From Chlorops oryzae (Eukaryota > Arthropoda > Insecta > Diptera > Chloropidae), in contig CM035807.1 in assembly GCA_020466095.1 (NCBI GenBank), positions 117,293,624-117,357,623 of the forward strand: a stretch of DNA of 64,000 bases, in the 5' to 3' direction. Both the position numbers and the translations under genes were made by a program. The notes under the pieces are model-generated. The model did not search any database and was not told the DNA's origin. It was given only the letters and a program-made list of their open reading frames with translations. Numbering within the stretch: position 1 is the stretch's first letter; each line of letters begins with the position of its first letter. Shown one piece after another: positions 1 through 12,725 of the stretch.

Positions 1-2
1 CT

Positions 3-3000
3 GAGAACGCCGATCTGTGGACACAATACGAAAAAGCTAACGAGGATATTTCAACGTGGTTACGTGACGTCGAAGGTCGCGTGAAAGCGGAGACCAGCAA
101 TCAGATAAATCTACAAAATGTACCGGAACAGCTGCAGGAGCTTGCGATGCTACAAAACGACGTGAAATCTCATGAGCCTATTATAAACAATCTGGAGAAA
201 ACATCGCAACTACTTATTGCGAGAAATCCCGAGGCTCGCATCGGTCAATTTGTTAGCCATTTGTCGCAACGGTATCAAGCTGTAGCCAAGGGCTTGGCTA
301 GTTACATTGACAAAATTCGCGGTACACAAAAGGGCTTTGAAAACTATAGTGCAGCAATTAAGGACTTTAATAATTGGTACGGAGATGCAAAAATTGAATT
401 CCAGGAGCTAGCGCGAATGGGTTCTCCTGGTTCTTCTTCGGCGACAGCTCATCAACTACAGACAATCAAAAACTATTTGAAGACCTTTGATAACGGCCAA
501 GTGCTATTAAATAATGCAGTTGATGCCGGCGAGGCTCTATATCCATCTGTGATACCAGAAAATCGAGAAAAAATTCGCGCTGAATTACGTCCTTTGCGAG
601 AGCAATTCGATTATCTTCGTGAAGAAGCAAATGCTCTATTGCAACAGGTCGAAGCAGTTCTAATACAGAAGACCTCTATCGAAGATAGCTACACACAAGT
701 TTCGCACTATCTTAATGAATCGAAAGCTAAGGTGGCAAGTGTTGATGAACTCTATCCAACATTGCCAGCAAAGAAAGCAGCATTACAACAATACAAAACG
801 CAATTGCAGGAGATAACATTGCATAAAAATGCATTGAAACAATTGCACGATAAAGCCGTAGCGCTTTGTGATGATCAATGTGAACTTAAGACCGAAGAAT
901 CAATACAAGAATATAATGAGCTCTCGAAACGTCTGACGGATCGTATTGCCGTTGTTGCAAATCAAGTTGTAACACATGAAGCCTATGATCAGGTGATTGA
1001 AAAGGCACAAGACTGGCTTAACACAATCAAATCCGAAGCAATTGATATTCTAAATGAGACAACATTTGAAAAAGAAGGCGCCGAAGAGAAATTGACTGTT
1101 GTTGAGAATTTGTTGAAACACAAGCCCGAAGGCGATACAATCTTTGAGACATGCCAACAGTTACTGCAAACAGTATTGAGTCAAACACATCCAAGTGGTC
1201 ATCCGGCATTGCTCAAGAGTTTTGAATCGCCAAAACGTGATTGGATTGATTTTATGACATTGTGTCAGGATTCATTGGTGAAGTTGAAGCAATTATGCTC
1301 TAAATGGGATGAATTCGAGTCGGTGATTGAAGATTTAGACAACTGGATGAAGAATATCGAGAACGATGTTAAGCATCAGAGCCTAAAGAGCACCAGCGAT
1401 GCTAAGAAAGCCCATCTGAAACATTTGAAAGATCTTGCACGTGAAATCGATAATCGTGGTGATGCCATCAATCAGCTTATGGATCAAGGACGCGAAATTG
1501 AAGGTGAAACTGATTTGAATTTGAAACTTTCTCGTCTCAATACACGCTATCAGACATTGAAGAATCTTTGCAAGGAGTCAATTGGTAAATTTTCAAACTA
1601 CGCCAAGGATCACGAGGCATTCGATGGCGATTATGAAGCCTTTAAGAAAGATCTGCAATTATCTATTGATAATTTGCATAAGAATAATGAAATTGTTGGA
1701 GATCAGAGTGTGCTCCTTGAACGTCAAGCCAAATTACGCGACATGGCTGATAAGCGAATGAATGATTCGACAACATTTGAAAATCTTATCGATCGTGGTG
1801 AAAAATTATATGCGCATACAAGTCCCGAGGGACGTGAATTAATACGGCAACAATTGCGTCAGCTTCGTACAATGTGGGATAATTATACGGATGACTTGAA
1901 TACAGCCGCTCAGAAAATCGATCAGTGCTTATTACAGTTTAACGAATTTTCAATTGCACAAGATCAACTTACAAAATGGCTCAAAGATGTCGACAAAGCC
2001 ATGCAGAGTCATACGGAACCGAAAACCACACTTCAAGAAAAACGTGCCCAACTTCAAAATCATAAAATACTTCATCAAGAAATAACCACGCACAATGTTC
2101 TGGTCGATAACGTTTGCGATAAAGCTCAAGTGTTGATCGATGAGATCCAAGATAATTCCCTAAATCTTTACTTGCAATCCATTAAACAATTATTCCAGAA
2201 TATTGTGCAGAAATCTGAAGAAATTTTAAAGAATCTCGATGATTGTGTACAAAAGCATTCTGAATTGAATAATAAACTTTTATCGGCCAAGACCTGGATA
2301 TCGCAGGAGAAAGGGAAACTATTCGACTGTGATGATTCGTACGGTGAGAAGGCTGATATTGCACGTAAAATAGAAACATTAAAACAATTATCATTGAACA
2401 AACCCCACGGCCAGGAGCTAATTGCAAACCTACGTGCTCAGTTCGAATTGGTGAAACCTACAACCTCGAATAAGGGTAATGAAGTTTTGCAAAAAGAAAT
2501 CGATGAATTAGAAACAACAATTAATAGTCATTTCGATGATGTCGAAGGAATTGAAGGTAAACAACGGAACGTATTGAAACAGTGGAATGATTTCGAATCG
2601 AAACTAGAGGCCTTAACAAAATGGTGCCGTGAAGCTGAAGGAATTTTCCGTGACCAACAATTAAAATCAACTCTGCACGAAAAAGTTGAGCAGTATGAGA
2701 AATATAAAATCCAACGTGAACAAATTCTTCAAAAAGAAAAGGAAGTCGATGCATTTGCAGATGCCGCGCATGCTCTGTTGAACAATTGTGGCGCCGATCG
2801 TCTGAAGACATTGACAACACAAATCACCAATCGTTATCAGTTATTGCAAGTTCTTAGCAAAGAGGTCGTCAATCGTTGGTCGAACTTGGTCGACGATCAT
2901 CAATACTATCAAGATAAATACAATGAAGTCGATCTATGGCTGCAGCCGATCGAAAAACAATTAGAAAAGGCGCTAAAGGACGAACCTTCACAGACTGCGA

Positions 3001-6000
3001 ATATTTTGCAAGTGCTACTTTCCGAGCGAGAGCAAGCGGATACTTTATTCGAAGCACTCAATGCAGCTGGAGAGAAGGCATTGCCAGAAACTTCGACACA
3101 AGGTCGCGAGAAGATACGTAAAGATTTACGTGACATACGTGATCGCTGGGATAGACTAGACGAAGGTATACGTGGCTTGCAGAAACGGCAGGAAGCACAA
3201 AGTGTGCAGCTAACAAGTTATCAGGACATTCTTGGACAGATCTTAAACTGGCTGGATCAGACCGAAAAAGTTCTGCAAGCAGAAAATCCAACCAGCTGGA
3301 CAAGTGCTCAGGAAATTCGTTCAAAATTGTACAAGTACAAAGGTACCGTGCAAGATATAAACTCTCATAAGCGAGTCGTCGAAGCTGTAAACGAAAAGGC
3401 CGCAGCTCTTTTGGACGCTGCTGCAGCTCCAAATGCTGCAGAAATAAAGACTGCTGTCGCAAATATTAACAAACGTTATGAGACAGTTGCAACCGATTGC
3501 AATAATATGTTGACCCAACTCGAGCAAGTCTTCGATATATATCAACAATTTAGCGAACTTCAGAAGGCACAACAGGATTACCAAAAGAATCTTTGGGATC
3601 GTTTGACTGGCTATTCAGACTATTCCGGGAATAAGGCTGCTCTGCAAGCACGACTGATCAAAATTAACGAGATACAACATGCCTTGCCAGAGGGAGTTCA
3701 GAAATTGCAAACTCTTTCCGATCATATTGATGATAATGCCAAACTTTTGCCAGCTCGTTCCAAGGAAGCAATGACACGTGATTTGAGTAATCTTCATGCA
3801 GACTTTGAGAAATTCGGTATATCGCTTAGTGATGTAAAGAGTGGTCTAGAGAAACGTCTACAACAATGGAATGACTATGAGATCAATCTTGATCAACTGA
3901 TTTCTTGGCTCGGTGAGGCCGAAAACTATTTAAAGAACTACAATCCGAAATCGACTTTGGAGGAAAAGGAGGAGCAGCTTCAGCACTTCCAAGCTCTAAT
4001 GCAGGCATTACGTCAAAATGAGATTGAATTCGAGAAAATGAAGGACGATTCGTCGGAGCTTATACAAAGCTCAGGTGAGACCCGAATTGCTGTTAATGTA
4101 CAGCAAGTGACATCGCGATTCCAGTCCATTCAAGCAACAACGAAGGAAATTCTCAAAAAGTGTGAACAGTCGGTACACGATCATCAGCAATTTAATGACA
4201 AGTATAAACAATGCTCTGATTGGATTGCAAGTGCACAGGCTAAGTTTGATGAATGCAATGATCTCTCTCAAGTTGGTTCACGCGATGATCTGCTTAAAAA
4301 ACAAGCAATCATACAGGAGCTTTTGACTCAACAACCAAGTGCCACGCTTTTATTAAATACAACCGTTGAGCTAGGTGAGAAATGCTATTCATCGACAGCA
4401 ACGGAAGGACGTGAAGCTATACGTGCCCAGCTGGATGAACTTCAACAAGCATTCGAACAGTTGTTCGATAATGTTGCAATAACATCAAGGAAAATCCAAG
4501 ATAAACTATCGAAATGGTCTGGATTTGATGAAATTGCCGATCAATTGAAGGCATGGCTAATCGAAGTTGAAAAGGCACTTCCGGGAGAAATCGAACTACG
4601 TACAACGCTCGATGAGAAACGTGCCAAATTGCAATCATATCGCGACATACTAAATGACATAAATAATCATCAACTGGAATTGGGTAATTTACAAGAAATC
4701 GCTGCCAATTTGCCAGAGAAGACCGAACATGTCGAACAGGTTACAAAACAGTTGGTACAGCAATTTACAAAGTTGCAAAAGCGAGCACAGACCTATGTTG
4801 AATCTTATGAGAATTTCGTAAGTGCTCACCAACAGTACAGTAAAGCTGTTATGGAAACACAGGAGTTCATCGATGCAACGCATAATACTATCAATTACTG
4901 GGGTGACTTGGATCTGGAACAGAGTTCTTTGCGTACAAATCTTGATCGTTTGAAAAATCTGAAGCTTAGTTTGGCAGATGAATTCCCACGTGTTGATCAA
5001 GTTCGAGCACTCGGTGAAAAGGTATTGCCCGGAACTGTAGATGTAGGGCAACCGAATATCAAAGCTCAAATCGATAGCTCGCAGCAGGAATGGGAAGGAC
5101 TTATTGCCGCTGTAACATCGACGATTGAAGCAATAGAAATGCGTCTCCAGCAATGGTCAGAGTACGAGCAGTTGCGTGATCAATGTCTAGCTTGGATCCG
5201 AGAAGTTGATAATAAGCTTCATGCCGTTGATTTGAAACCAAATTTACTTGAAAAGAAAGGACAATTGGATGATTTGAAACAACTGCAAGGCGAAGTTCGT
5301 GCCAAGGAACTCGAAGTAGACAGCGTTTCTGAGAAAGCTCAAACGTTGCTAAAAGGAGCGCGCTCGTCCGGACCTGAATTGATTTCAAAGTATCAACAAA
5401 TTTTCCATAAAGTCAAGGATATGAATAACCGCTGGCAACAATATGTCACCTCACATCAAGAATTCGATGAAGCTATCCACGATTGCATTTGCTGGATTGA
5501 CAGCATTAAGGATAATCTTGACTACTGTGCCGATATGAGCTCAATGAGCCAAAAGGAACTGGATAAGAAGCATTCACTTATTCACGATATTATCCTACAG
5601 AAGGATGATGGAACTGCGAAGGTTTTGAGTATTGTTGAGATGGCACAAAATGTTCTTGCGAATACCGCACCATCAGGACACGAAGCCATAAACAAAGAGT
5701 TGAGTGACTTGCAAGAACTTTGGTCTTCGGTTGCATTGTGTATGATTGAAGTGAAGGCCAATTTGGATGATTCTATAACACAGTGGTCCGGTTTTCTGGA
5801 TCAGGTACAAAATGTACGTAAATTCAATGATGCATTTGAAACGGCGCTTAAGGAACTTTCCGAACATCAAACGACAATGACAGAGAAACGTGCTCAATTG
5901 GATCGTGTCAAGGGAGCCGAAGAGAAGGTACGAGTTGAAAAAATTGAAGTCGATTCTTTGAAGGTGCAGGCAAAGGAAATGATTGCAAGCGGACAGCAAA

Positions 6001-9000
6001 GTCAAGCGGCGTTCCAAGCACAAAAGGTTTTGGATAAATTCGATGAACTTTTTGCTCGCATACAGAAATTGCTATCCGAACGTCAAGATCAATACAGAGA
6101 CCATCGTTTATATAAAGAAGCATACGATGATCTTGTCAGTTGGATAAGCCGTGCACGAGAGAAATTCCCCGCTCTGAAGCAGAGCAGTCTGAGCGATAAA
6201 TTGGCAATTGAAAATGCCGTACAAGCAACAGATGCACTATTGAATAAAAAAGCACAAGGTGAATTGTTAGTAGAGCATTTAGTACATACCGGAGAAGTGG
6301 TGCTGGCTAGCACTTCACCGCAAGGGCAAGAAATTATCCGCAGCGATATTCGAGCTTTGCGTGATAGTTTTGAGTCACTCTTCCGTGAAATAAGTCAGCA
6401 AAAGGAAAGTCTCGAAGTCACAATGGTTGATTGGCGAAACTATAAAGAAGAATATGAACGCCTTATCGAGTGGTTGCAACAAATCGATATTCTTGTAAAG
6501 AATCATAAGCTTAATCTGATGCCAAACGTAGATGAGAAGCAGAAGCAAGTAGCCGACATGAAAGGCATACTGATCCGATTGGAGAAAGGTAAAGATGATA
6601 TCGATAAGTTTAATGCTTCAGCTTCGAATCTATTGAAATCTCATTTGGATAATTATGTGAGCAATCAGTTACGCCATTTGAATTCAATGTATCAAGTTCA
6701 AGTGAATCTGGCTAAGGATGTGTTGAAAAAGGTTGAAACGAATCACGATCAACATCGCGAGTACATAAACAATTTGAATGCGGCACAAGACTGGATCAAT
6801 AATGCGAAGGAAACAATCAGAGAGGGAACCGAATCAGCAAATGCCGGCTCCAAGGAAACATTGCAAAAGTGTTTGCAGAAAATACAGGATCTGATCAAGA
6901 ATCGCGATTATGGTCAGAACCTAGTTCACACCGCTATTAACAATGGTGAAAAAGTTGTACGCAACACTCGTTCCGATGGACGCGAAGATATAAGTAATGA
7001 AATGAAGGAATTGCAAAACGATTGGGATCGATTGGTCAAGAAAATGTCGACTGCAAAGGTACAGCTCGAAACAAATCTCCTGCAATGGGCTGACTATAAC
7101 TCAAGCTACTCACAATTGCAACAATGGATTACGGATCGTGAGGCGAAATTGCAACAAGCGTGCGAGCAAAAAATTGTCAAAAGTCAAAAAGGACCTGGCC
7201 TTAGCTCTGGTTTGAGCGAGCGCAAGGCACATTTACGACAGACCAACAATATCGTCCAGGATATTGTATCTTTCGAGCCGATGATTCAGTCCGTTACGTC
7301 GAAGGCATCCGACCTTCAACAGGGAGCACCAGCAACAGAAATTTCAACAAAATATGAGTCATTGACCAAACAAGCCAAGGATCTATACGATAAGCAGAAG
7401 AATACAGTTGATCAATATCAAGCACTCATCGATGCTGGAAATGAATTTGCTGCTTGGCTACGTGATGCGAAGGAACGTCTGAGCAAATGTTCGGAGCCGA
7501 CGGGTGACAAACAAGCATTAGCCGAGAAAACTCATCAGCTTAAAATTCTCCAAAGTGAAGTTCCCGATGGTCAGAAAAAGTTGGGAGCTGCTCTCGAGCA
7601 AGGTGAAATCGCATGTCGTAATGCCGAGCCAGAAGATCGTGAGATTATTGAGGAAGAAGTAGCTCTACTGCAAGAGGAATTCGAGGCATACGTTGACGCG
7701 TTGAAGAAGGCTAAAGATTACTTAGAAGTTGGTATTGTCAAGTGGTCGGACTATCAGGATCAATATCAAGAAGCGCTCGAATGGTTAACCAAAACCGAAG
7801 CATTAGTTCAATCATACAATAAATTGCAAGACAGTTTGAGCCAAAAGAAAATTGTGCTGGAAGAGTTTCAAGGTCATTTACAAGAATTGTTCGATTGGCA
7901 AAAGACTTTGGATAATTTAAATGTTAAAGCACAAATGCTGCTTGAGACATGCTCGGATACAACGAATTAGTAATGGCATCATGCAACTAACAACCAAATA
8001 CAATGCACTCTTGACGATAGCCAAGGAAGTCATGCGTCGTCTTGAAATGCACTATCAAGAACATCAACAACACCATACACTGTACGAAGAGTGCCAATCA
8101 TGGATTGAGAAGACACGCGAAAAACTTGCTGAATGCGAAATTATTCCAGGCACACTGAACGAAGTGCAAATTAAATTGAATACAGTTAAAAATCTGCGAC
8201 AAGGATTCGAGACCGGTCAAAATAAATTGCGTTATCTGGTCGAACTGAAAGAAAAAGTTATCATGAACACTGAACAAAGCGGTGCAGCGAAAATTCAAGA
8301 AGACACCGAATCGCTGAAACAGGACTTTGAGAAATTACTCGTCGACTTGAATGATGTACGGCAAAAGTTGGCTCACCGTTTGTCGCAGCTCGAAGAGATT
8401 TTCAAGCTTTATAAATTGCTTGTAGAATGGTTGGAAGAGATTGCGTCCAGCGTTGATATCGCGATGACTATCTTAATGATTTGAGTGAGAAGCGTGCTGC
8501 TCTTGAGAAATTCCGTGCCATACAGCGTGACATCAATGGGCACAATGATATTGTCGAACGAATTCAAACACGTCTGAAAGAGGACAAAAGTCTCGATAAG
8601 AATGATTTCAAAGAGGGCTTAGCTGGCTACGAAAGCTTGCAAGAGAAAGTTGGCAACATTATCGAATCGTTGGAAAATCAAGTGAATAACCACGATAAAT
8701 ATAAGCAAGCATATAATGAGCTACTTGATTGGATACGCAGAGCACGAATTGAAACAGAACAATGTGCCGATTGCCATGGCGAAATGGAGACCGTTGAAGA
8801 TCGTCTCAATAAATTGGGTGATATAGGTGAGACAATGATGGAGGGACGTGCTCTTCTCGAAGCGTGCGAAGAGCTAAGTAGCTTCGTTATTGCAACAAGC
8901 GGCAGTGAAGGTCAAGATACAGTTGCTCAAGAGATCAAACATGCTGTAAATGAATGGCAAACCTTGCAAGCCGTTTTACGCGATGCACGTTCGAACTTGG

Positions 9001-9137
9001 AAATTTGTTTAGCTGCATGGAACAAGTTCTTGCAACAATATAATAAGATAAATACTTGGATCGATGATATGAGCAAGAAAGTTGATAAAGCTAATGAATC
9101 CGATAGCAAAACACCAGAAGAACTGGAAGAAGCTCAG
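3..9137 (+). CDS. Msp300: Msp300 (nesprin-1) long spectrin-repeat exon, 5' end outside window
   Basis: Encodes about 3,040 residues of continuous spectrin repeats, roughly 28 by length, seen as recurring helical blocks with Trp at the start of helix A (such as WLRDVE, WNDFESKL, WIREVD) about every 105-110 residues. Nesprins span between the nuclear envelope and the cytoskeleton; in insect muscle Msp300 positions nuclei and organelles. The frame is open from base 3, so the exon starts upstream; the first in-frame GTG at 81 is not a start. The exon ends at CAG before gtaaga (donor 9138), phase 0. Two frame breaks are present: one extra base near 7960-7962, giving a premature TAG at 7968, and one missing base near 8461. 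Coding continues uninterrupted in the shifted frame between them and returns to the original frame afterwards. Identification rests on family recognition, since other giant spectrin-repeat proteins exist; the 3' exon structure favours Msp300. Confidence 0.85.
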
Positions 9138-9448
9138 GTAAGAATACACATCTATGGCACTGCATGCAATTGTATTGGTCAAGAGATTTTATAAATAGAA
9201 TATCCTTGCTTTAATCAGACTCTCTTATCGTTACCTTATACCATTTTTCACAACTTATTCCTTTACACACTTCAAAGAATCGCTACACTATGGCTTAAAT
9301 GCTTTTAATTAAAAATAAATATAAAATTTTTCCTTCTATTCTCTTTTAGTATTTGAGAGCTATTTTGAGATATTTGAACTAATTTGAATGTTTGAGCTAG
9401 TTTTATTTTGAACGAAGTCTTAAGAAAAAAATTCTGTTGCCCCTTTAG
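9138..9448 (+). other. Intron of 311 nt
   Basis: AT-rich intron with a clear gtaaga donor and a pyrimidine-rich acceptor ending ccctttag. I see no gene, repeat or other feature in it. Confidence 0.75.
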
Positions 9449-9602
9449 AAACTGCTGGCAGAAATTCTGGCTGAAATGGATACAGTGGAAGAATTAAATG
9501 ACTCATGTGAGCTACTTATGGAACAGAGCGCCTGTTCGCGTGTGCGGGATCAAACTGTAGAAACACAGGCAAACTATACGAAACTTTTAACGGCTGTCCA
9601 GG
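9449..9602 (+). CDS. Msp300: Msp300 spectrin exon, 154 nt
   Basis: A short exon too small to stand out as an ORF. It begins after ccctttag and ends with one spare base (GTC CAG G) before gtaagt, so it starts in phase 0 and ends in phase 1. It reads KLLAEILAEMDTVEEL and continues to LLTAVQG, a typical spectrin helix. The phase matches the preceding donor at 9138 and the next acceptor at 9682, which joins to give VQGLVSKIQ. The intron that follows is only 79 nt. Confidence 0.8.
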
Positions 9603-9681
9603 GTAAGTAATCTTTAGAGATATATAGAGCAAAATGAAAGTTTCTTGATCACAAAAATATTTTCATTGGTTAAACTTTAAG

Positions 9682-9842
9682 GTCTGGTTTCGAAAATTCA
9701 AAAGAACCTGTCAGATCACACCGAATTCCTTAACTATAAGAAGGAAATGGATGCATGGATCGTAAAAGCACAAGAAATTTTGGATAGTTGTGATGGCGAA
9801 GGTGACGCGCAAAGCGTTACACAGCAATTAGAAACAATCAAT
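9682..9842 (+). CDS. Msp300: Msp300 spectrin exon, 161 nt
   Basis: Begins after aaactttaag and completes the split Gly codon from the previous exon. It reads LVSKIQKNLSDHTEFLNYKK and continues to QQLETIN, a spectrin repeat with the expected helix-A Trp (MDAWIVKAQEIL). It ends in phase 0 before gtgggt, a weaker but usable donor. The following intron is 66 nt. Exon phases on both sides agree. Confidence 0.8.
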
Positions 9843-9908
9843 GTGGGTTGCAATCATTTTAGTATTATTTCTTATTGTGAATATTCAAATTGGGTTTTTA
9901 TTTCTTAG

Positions 9909-10876
9909 TCCCTTGCCTCTCGATTGCCAGAAGGTCAACATTTGCTTGCTATGGTTCAAGACGCCTACAATAAAGCCTCCAACGTAACGCCCGAAAATAA
10001 GCAAGAGAAACTACGTGAACTCATGACTAGAGTGCGCAATGATTGGGATACGCTTGGATTAGCTGTTAAGCAAAAGCTGAACGATTTGAAGCAAATCAAA
10101 ATCGTTTATCAGATATCGTTGCGAATAAGGCTAGAATTGAAAAATGGCTAACAGAAACTGAAGCAACACTAAAGAAAGTTCCCGATACAAAAGGCGAACT
10201 AAGTGATATGAAGACACTGCTCGAACGCTTTAGGTCGCTTCAAAATGAGATCAAACAGAAAGGTGCCGAAATCGAACAGCTTAAGGGTGAAGCAAAGAAC
10301 TTAGGTACCGAAATCGATGATGTACAGCATTTGCAAACACGCTGGGATAAAGTGAAAAACGATTGTGCCGCCGTTATACGGAATTTGGAAACCGAAATTG
10401 CCGACTACAATATCTACCATCAAAACTTGCAGGACATTGAGAAATGGTTATTGCAAATCTCTTTTCAATTGATGGCCCACAATTCGCTTTTCATTTCGAA
10501 TCGTGAACAAACTCAGGAGCAAATTAAACAACACGAAGCGCTCTTAAACGAAATCCAAAAATACCAAGCAAATCTTGACGATCTAAACGCCAGGGGCCAG
10601 GGTCAAATTAAACGCTATGAAAAAACGACGCCATCCATACGTGACGTTGTCGAAGGACAATTGAAGAATATACAAGACAGTTACAATTCGTTATTGCAAA
10701 CATCGGTCCAAATAAAGAATCGATTGCATGAATCTTTGGCCAAATTCCAAGAGTACGAAGATACATTGGAGAGTATAATGCGCAATTTAAATGATTATGA
10801 ACCAATTATACAGCATGAACTGGATGCTCCTGCAATGACACTCGAAATGGCAAGAAATCAGCTTCAGACGGCACAG
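9909..10876 (+). CDS. Msp300: Msp300 spectrin exon, 968 nt
   Basis: Acceptor tttcttag, phase 0, first codons SLASRLPEGQHLLAMVQDA. It encodes about three spectrin repeats. One base is missing in an A-rich stretch near 10094-10098, which shifts the frame and would give a stop at 10149-10151. The downstream frame resumes at once as spectrin coding (NRLSDIVANKARIEKWLTE). The exon ends at CAG before gtcagt in phase 0 and is followed by a 75-nt intron with a poly-T acceptor. The missing base most likely reflects a homopolymer error in the consensus. Confidence 0.8.
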
Positions 10877-10951
10877 GTCAGTAAAAAAAAAAATAAATCG
10901 ATAAATAAATGATCTATGTGAAATAAATAAATTCCGTTTTGTTTTTTTTAG

Positions 10952-11125
10952 AATATGCAAAATAAATTAAATAATGAGAAAACACGACTTGCTGCTGCTG
11001 TGCAAGCTTGTGAAGCTGCAACCGCATCCATAAGCCGCCCTAGTTCACCACTAGAGACTGCTATGCATGCAATACCCGAACGCGAATTGATTGTGCGTGC
11101 AAAGCTCGAAGATTTGTTGGATCAG
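10952..11125 (+). CDS. Msp300: Msp300 spectrin exon, 174 nt
   Basis: Acceptor gtttttttag, phase 0. It reads NMQNKLNNEKTRLAAAVQAC and ends LEDLLDQ before gtatgt, phase 0. It contains a short Ser/Pro patch (SISRPSSPLE), a likely flexible linker between repeats. In the long transcript it can join directly to the exon at 12417, giving LLDQVQSHLGGL, which continues the helix naturally. The exon at 12058 is therefore not needed to keep the frame. Confidence 0.75.
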
Positions 11126-11316
11126 GTATGTTTAATTACATAATTTTATTAATTGAAAGCTTTTAATTCGTTGTCTAGTTTGCTAATTGTTTTTTGATAA
11201 CGCTAATTTTTGCAAAATCGATTTGAGTAAATTGAATGCTTAACAAAAATGTCATAGTAATATTGAATTATTTATTTTATTTTATTATTTTTATTGAATG
11301 AAATGTAGTCTTGTTA

Positions 11317-11911
11317 AGGGCTGAATACACGATATGGTTACTGACCATATTTTTGGCTGTTTTTGAACAAATTTTGTCCCAATCGAAACCAAACGTGTGT
11401 TTGCAATGCAGCCATATCGTGTAACATCCCAACCAAATGTTGATGACCAGGGCTCGGATTTTGTTGACTTTTATAAATTTAAAGCATACTTTAAGGAGTA
11501 AAATTTTTATTGAACTCACATAAAGTTACGACTCAAGTCGATTTTTAACTTCAATATAAATTTTTTTGAAATAAGACAAGCGGATTGAATTTCAACTTCG
11601 CTAAACTTATTCATAAAATGTTAGTTAGAAAAATTTTTGCTCCTTTAAGTATGCTTCAAATTTATAAAAGTCAACAAAATCCGAGCCCTGTTGATGACAA
11701 ATTTTTTTCCCCAAATTGTGACCAAATTTCATTTGGACGCAAATGAAAAATGGCGGCAAGCATATGTTTTGGGACAAATGGCGCACATCGTGTAAAAACC
11801 AACCAAAAAAAACAAAATACAACTTGTAGCCAAATGAGCATATGTAGCAAATTTTAACCAAATCAAAGCAGCCAAACGTTTGTTCAGTAACCATATCGTG
11901 TATTCAGCGCT
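11317..11911 (+). mobile_element. PIF/Harbinger-like MITE (595 bp)
   Basis: Palindromic ends of about 28 bp: AGGGCTGAATACACGATATG on the left, with its near-exact inverse ending TATTCAGCGCT on the right. Both sides carry TTA (11314-11316 and 11912-11914), the target type of PIF/Harbinger elements. There is no transposase. A second element (11448-11690) is inserted inside it. Its right end is about 145 bp upstream of the putative alternative first exon at 12058. Confidence 0.75.
11448..11690 (+). mobile_element. hAT-like MITE nested in the Harbinger-like MITE (243 bp)
   Basis: Nearly perfect inverted ends of about 50 bp beginning CAGGGCTCGGATTTTGTTGA. It is flanked on both sides by the same 8-bp sequence TTGATGAC (11440-11447 and 11691-11698). 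CAGGG termini with 8-bp duplications are the hallmark of hAT elements. It has no coding capacity. Its position shows it is younger than the surrounding MITE. Confidence 0.85.
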
Positions 11912-12057
11912 TTATTTTATTTTTTAAATTTAATTTTGCACTGAAATTTAATTTTTTCGAAAATTACATACGCTCGCTTTACAACTAAATAACATACGCA
12001 AATGCCTGAAAATATGCAACAAATAATCACTCGATATCGGAATGGCAATATAAAAAG
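11912..12057 (+). promoter_or_regulatory. Putative promoter/5' leader of a short Msp300 isoform
   Basis: The stretch before the ATG at 12058 has no pyrimidine tract that would mark a splice acceptor, so the exon is more likely a first exon than an internal one. The leader contains an upstream ATG at 12002 whose frame overlaps the main start, ending in TGA near 12144, which could restrain translation. No TATA box or initiator is convincing. This is inference only. Confidence 0.35.
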
Positions 12058-12258
12058 ATGCCAAGTAAAGCAACAACAGCTGCCGCTTCCGTCTCTGGCA
12101 ACAAATATCATAATGTTGCAGGCGAAGAAGAAGGCGAGCTGAGTGATGTAGATAATGCTTTATTGGATCCGAGTGCTCTCGAGCGTATTAACAGTTATCG
12201 ACGCATAATACGCTTAAATAGTGAGCCAGTTACAAAGCTACATAAATTAGTCACTAAG
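12058..12258 (+). CDS. Msp300: Alternative first coding exon of Msp300 short isoform
   Basis: Encodes 67 residues beginning MPSKATTAAASVSGNKYHNV, with an acidic stretch (GEEEGELSDVDNALLD) and then a basic helix (INSYRRIIRLNSEPVTKLHKLVTK). It ends in phase 0 at AAG before gtaagc. The ATG context is good (A at -3). The sequence is unlike the spectrin helices around it, and no convincing splice acceptor precedes it. The long transcript can splice 11125 to 12417 in the same phase, so I read this as an alternative first exon giving a shorter protein without the upstream rod. It could instead be a cassette exon with a weak acceptor at 12057. Confidence 0.6.
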
Positions 12259-12416
12259 GTAAGCTTGCTCGGCACGTTTTGTTTTATTTTGGTGACGGGT
12301 TGACGATTGCATGTGTGTAGTTCTATCGAATTCAGTTCAAAATAACATTTTTCATTAATTAGATTTATTTTTAAATTCCAATGCGAACTTTAAGTAAATG
12401 AACGAAATTATTTTAG

Positions 12417-12654
12417 GTGCAATCCCACTTGGGTGGATTGACTGCATCCGTTAGTGAACTAGAGCAACAACAAAAACAACGCGCAGAGTTACAAGAATGG
12501 ATAAAGAAGCAACAGGGCATTGTTTCTGATTGGCAAACACGTCCATGCAAGCTTCGTTCTGAAGCTGCTAAGCAGGAGCTAGTCGCAATGAACGATATGT
12601 TGAATGCAATCGGAGAGAAACGTGCACAACTGATGGTTGAGATGACAGGTTCAT
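12417..12654 (+). CDS. Msp300: Msp300 spectrin exon, 238 nt
   Basis: Acceptor attattttag, phase 0. It reads VQSHLGGLTASVSELEQQQK and continues to MTGS plus one base before gtgagt (phase 1). It contains a helix-A Trp (ELQEWIKKQQGIVSDWQ). It can receive either the long-isoform exon ending at 11125 or the alternative first exon ending at 12258, since both end in phase 0. The split codon joins to TTG at 12920. Confidence 0.8.
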
Positions 12655-12725
12655 GTGAGTAAATTCAATTTATAATATGTAGGAAAATTATTATGGAATA
12701 TTTTATTGTACTTATAGATCATTAA

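Noticed and set aside
1027..6313. Many minus-strand frames of 60-150 residues opposite the spectrin exon
   Set aside because: Opposite-strand shadows of real coding sequence with no recognisable protein features.
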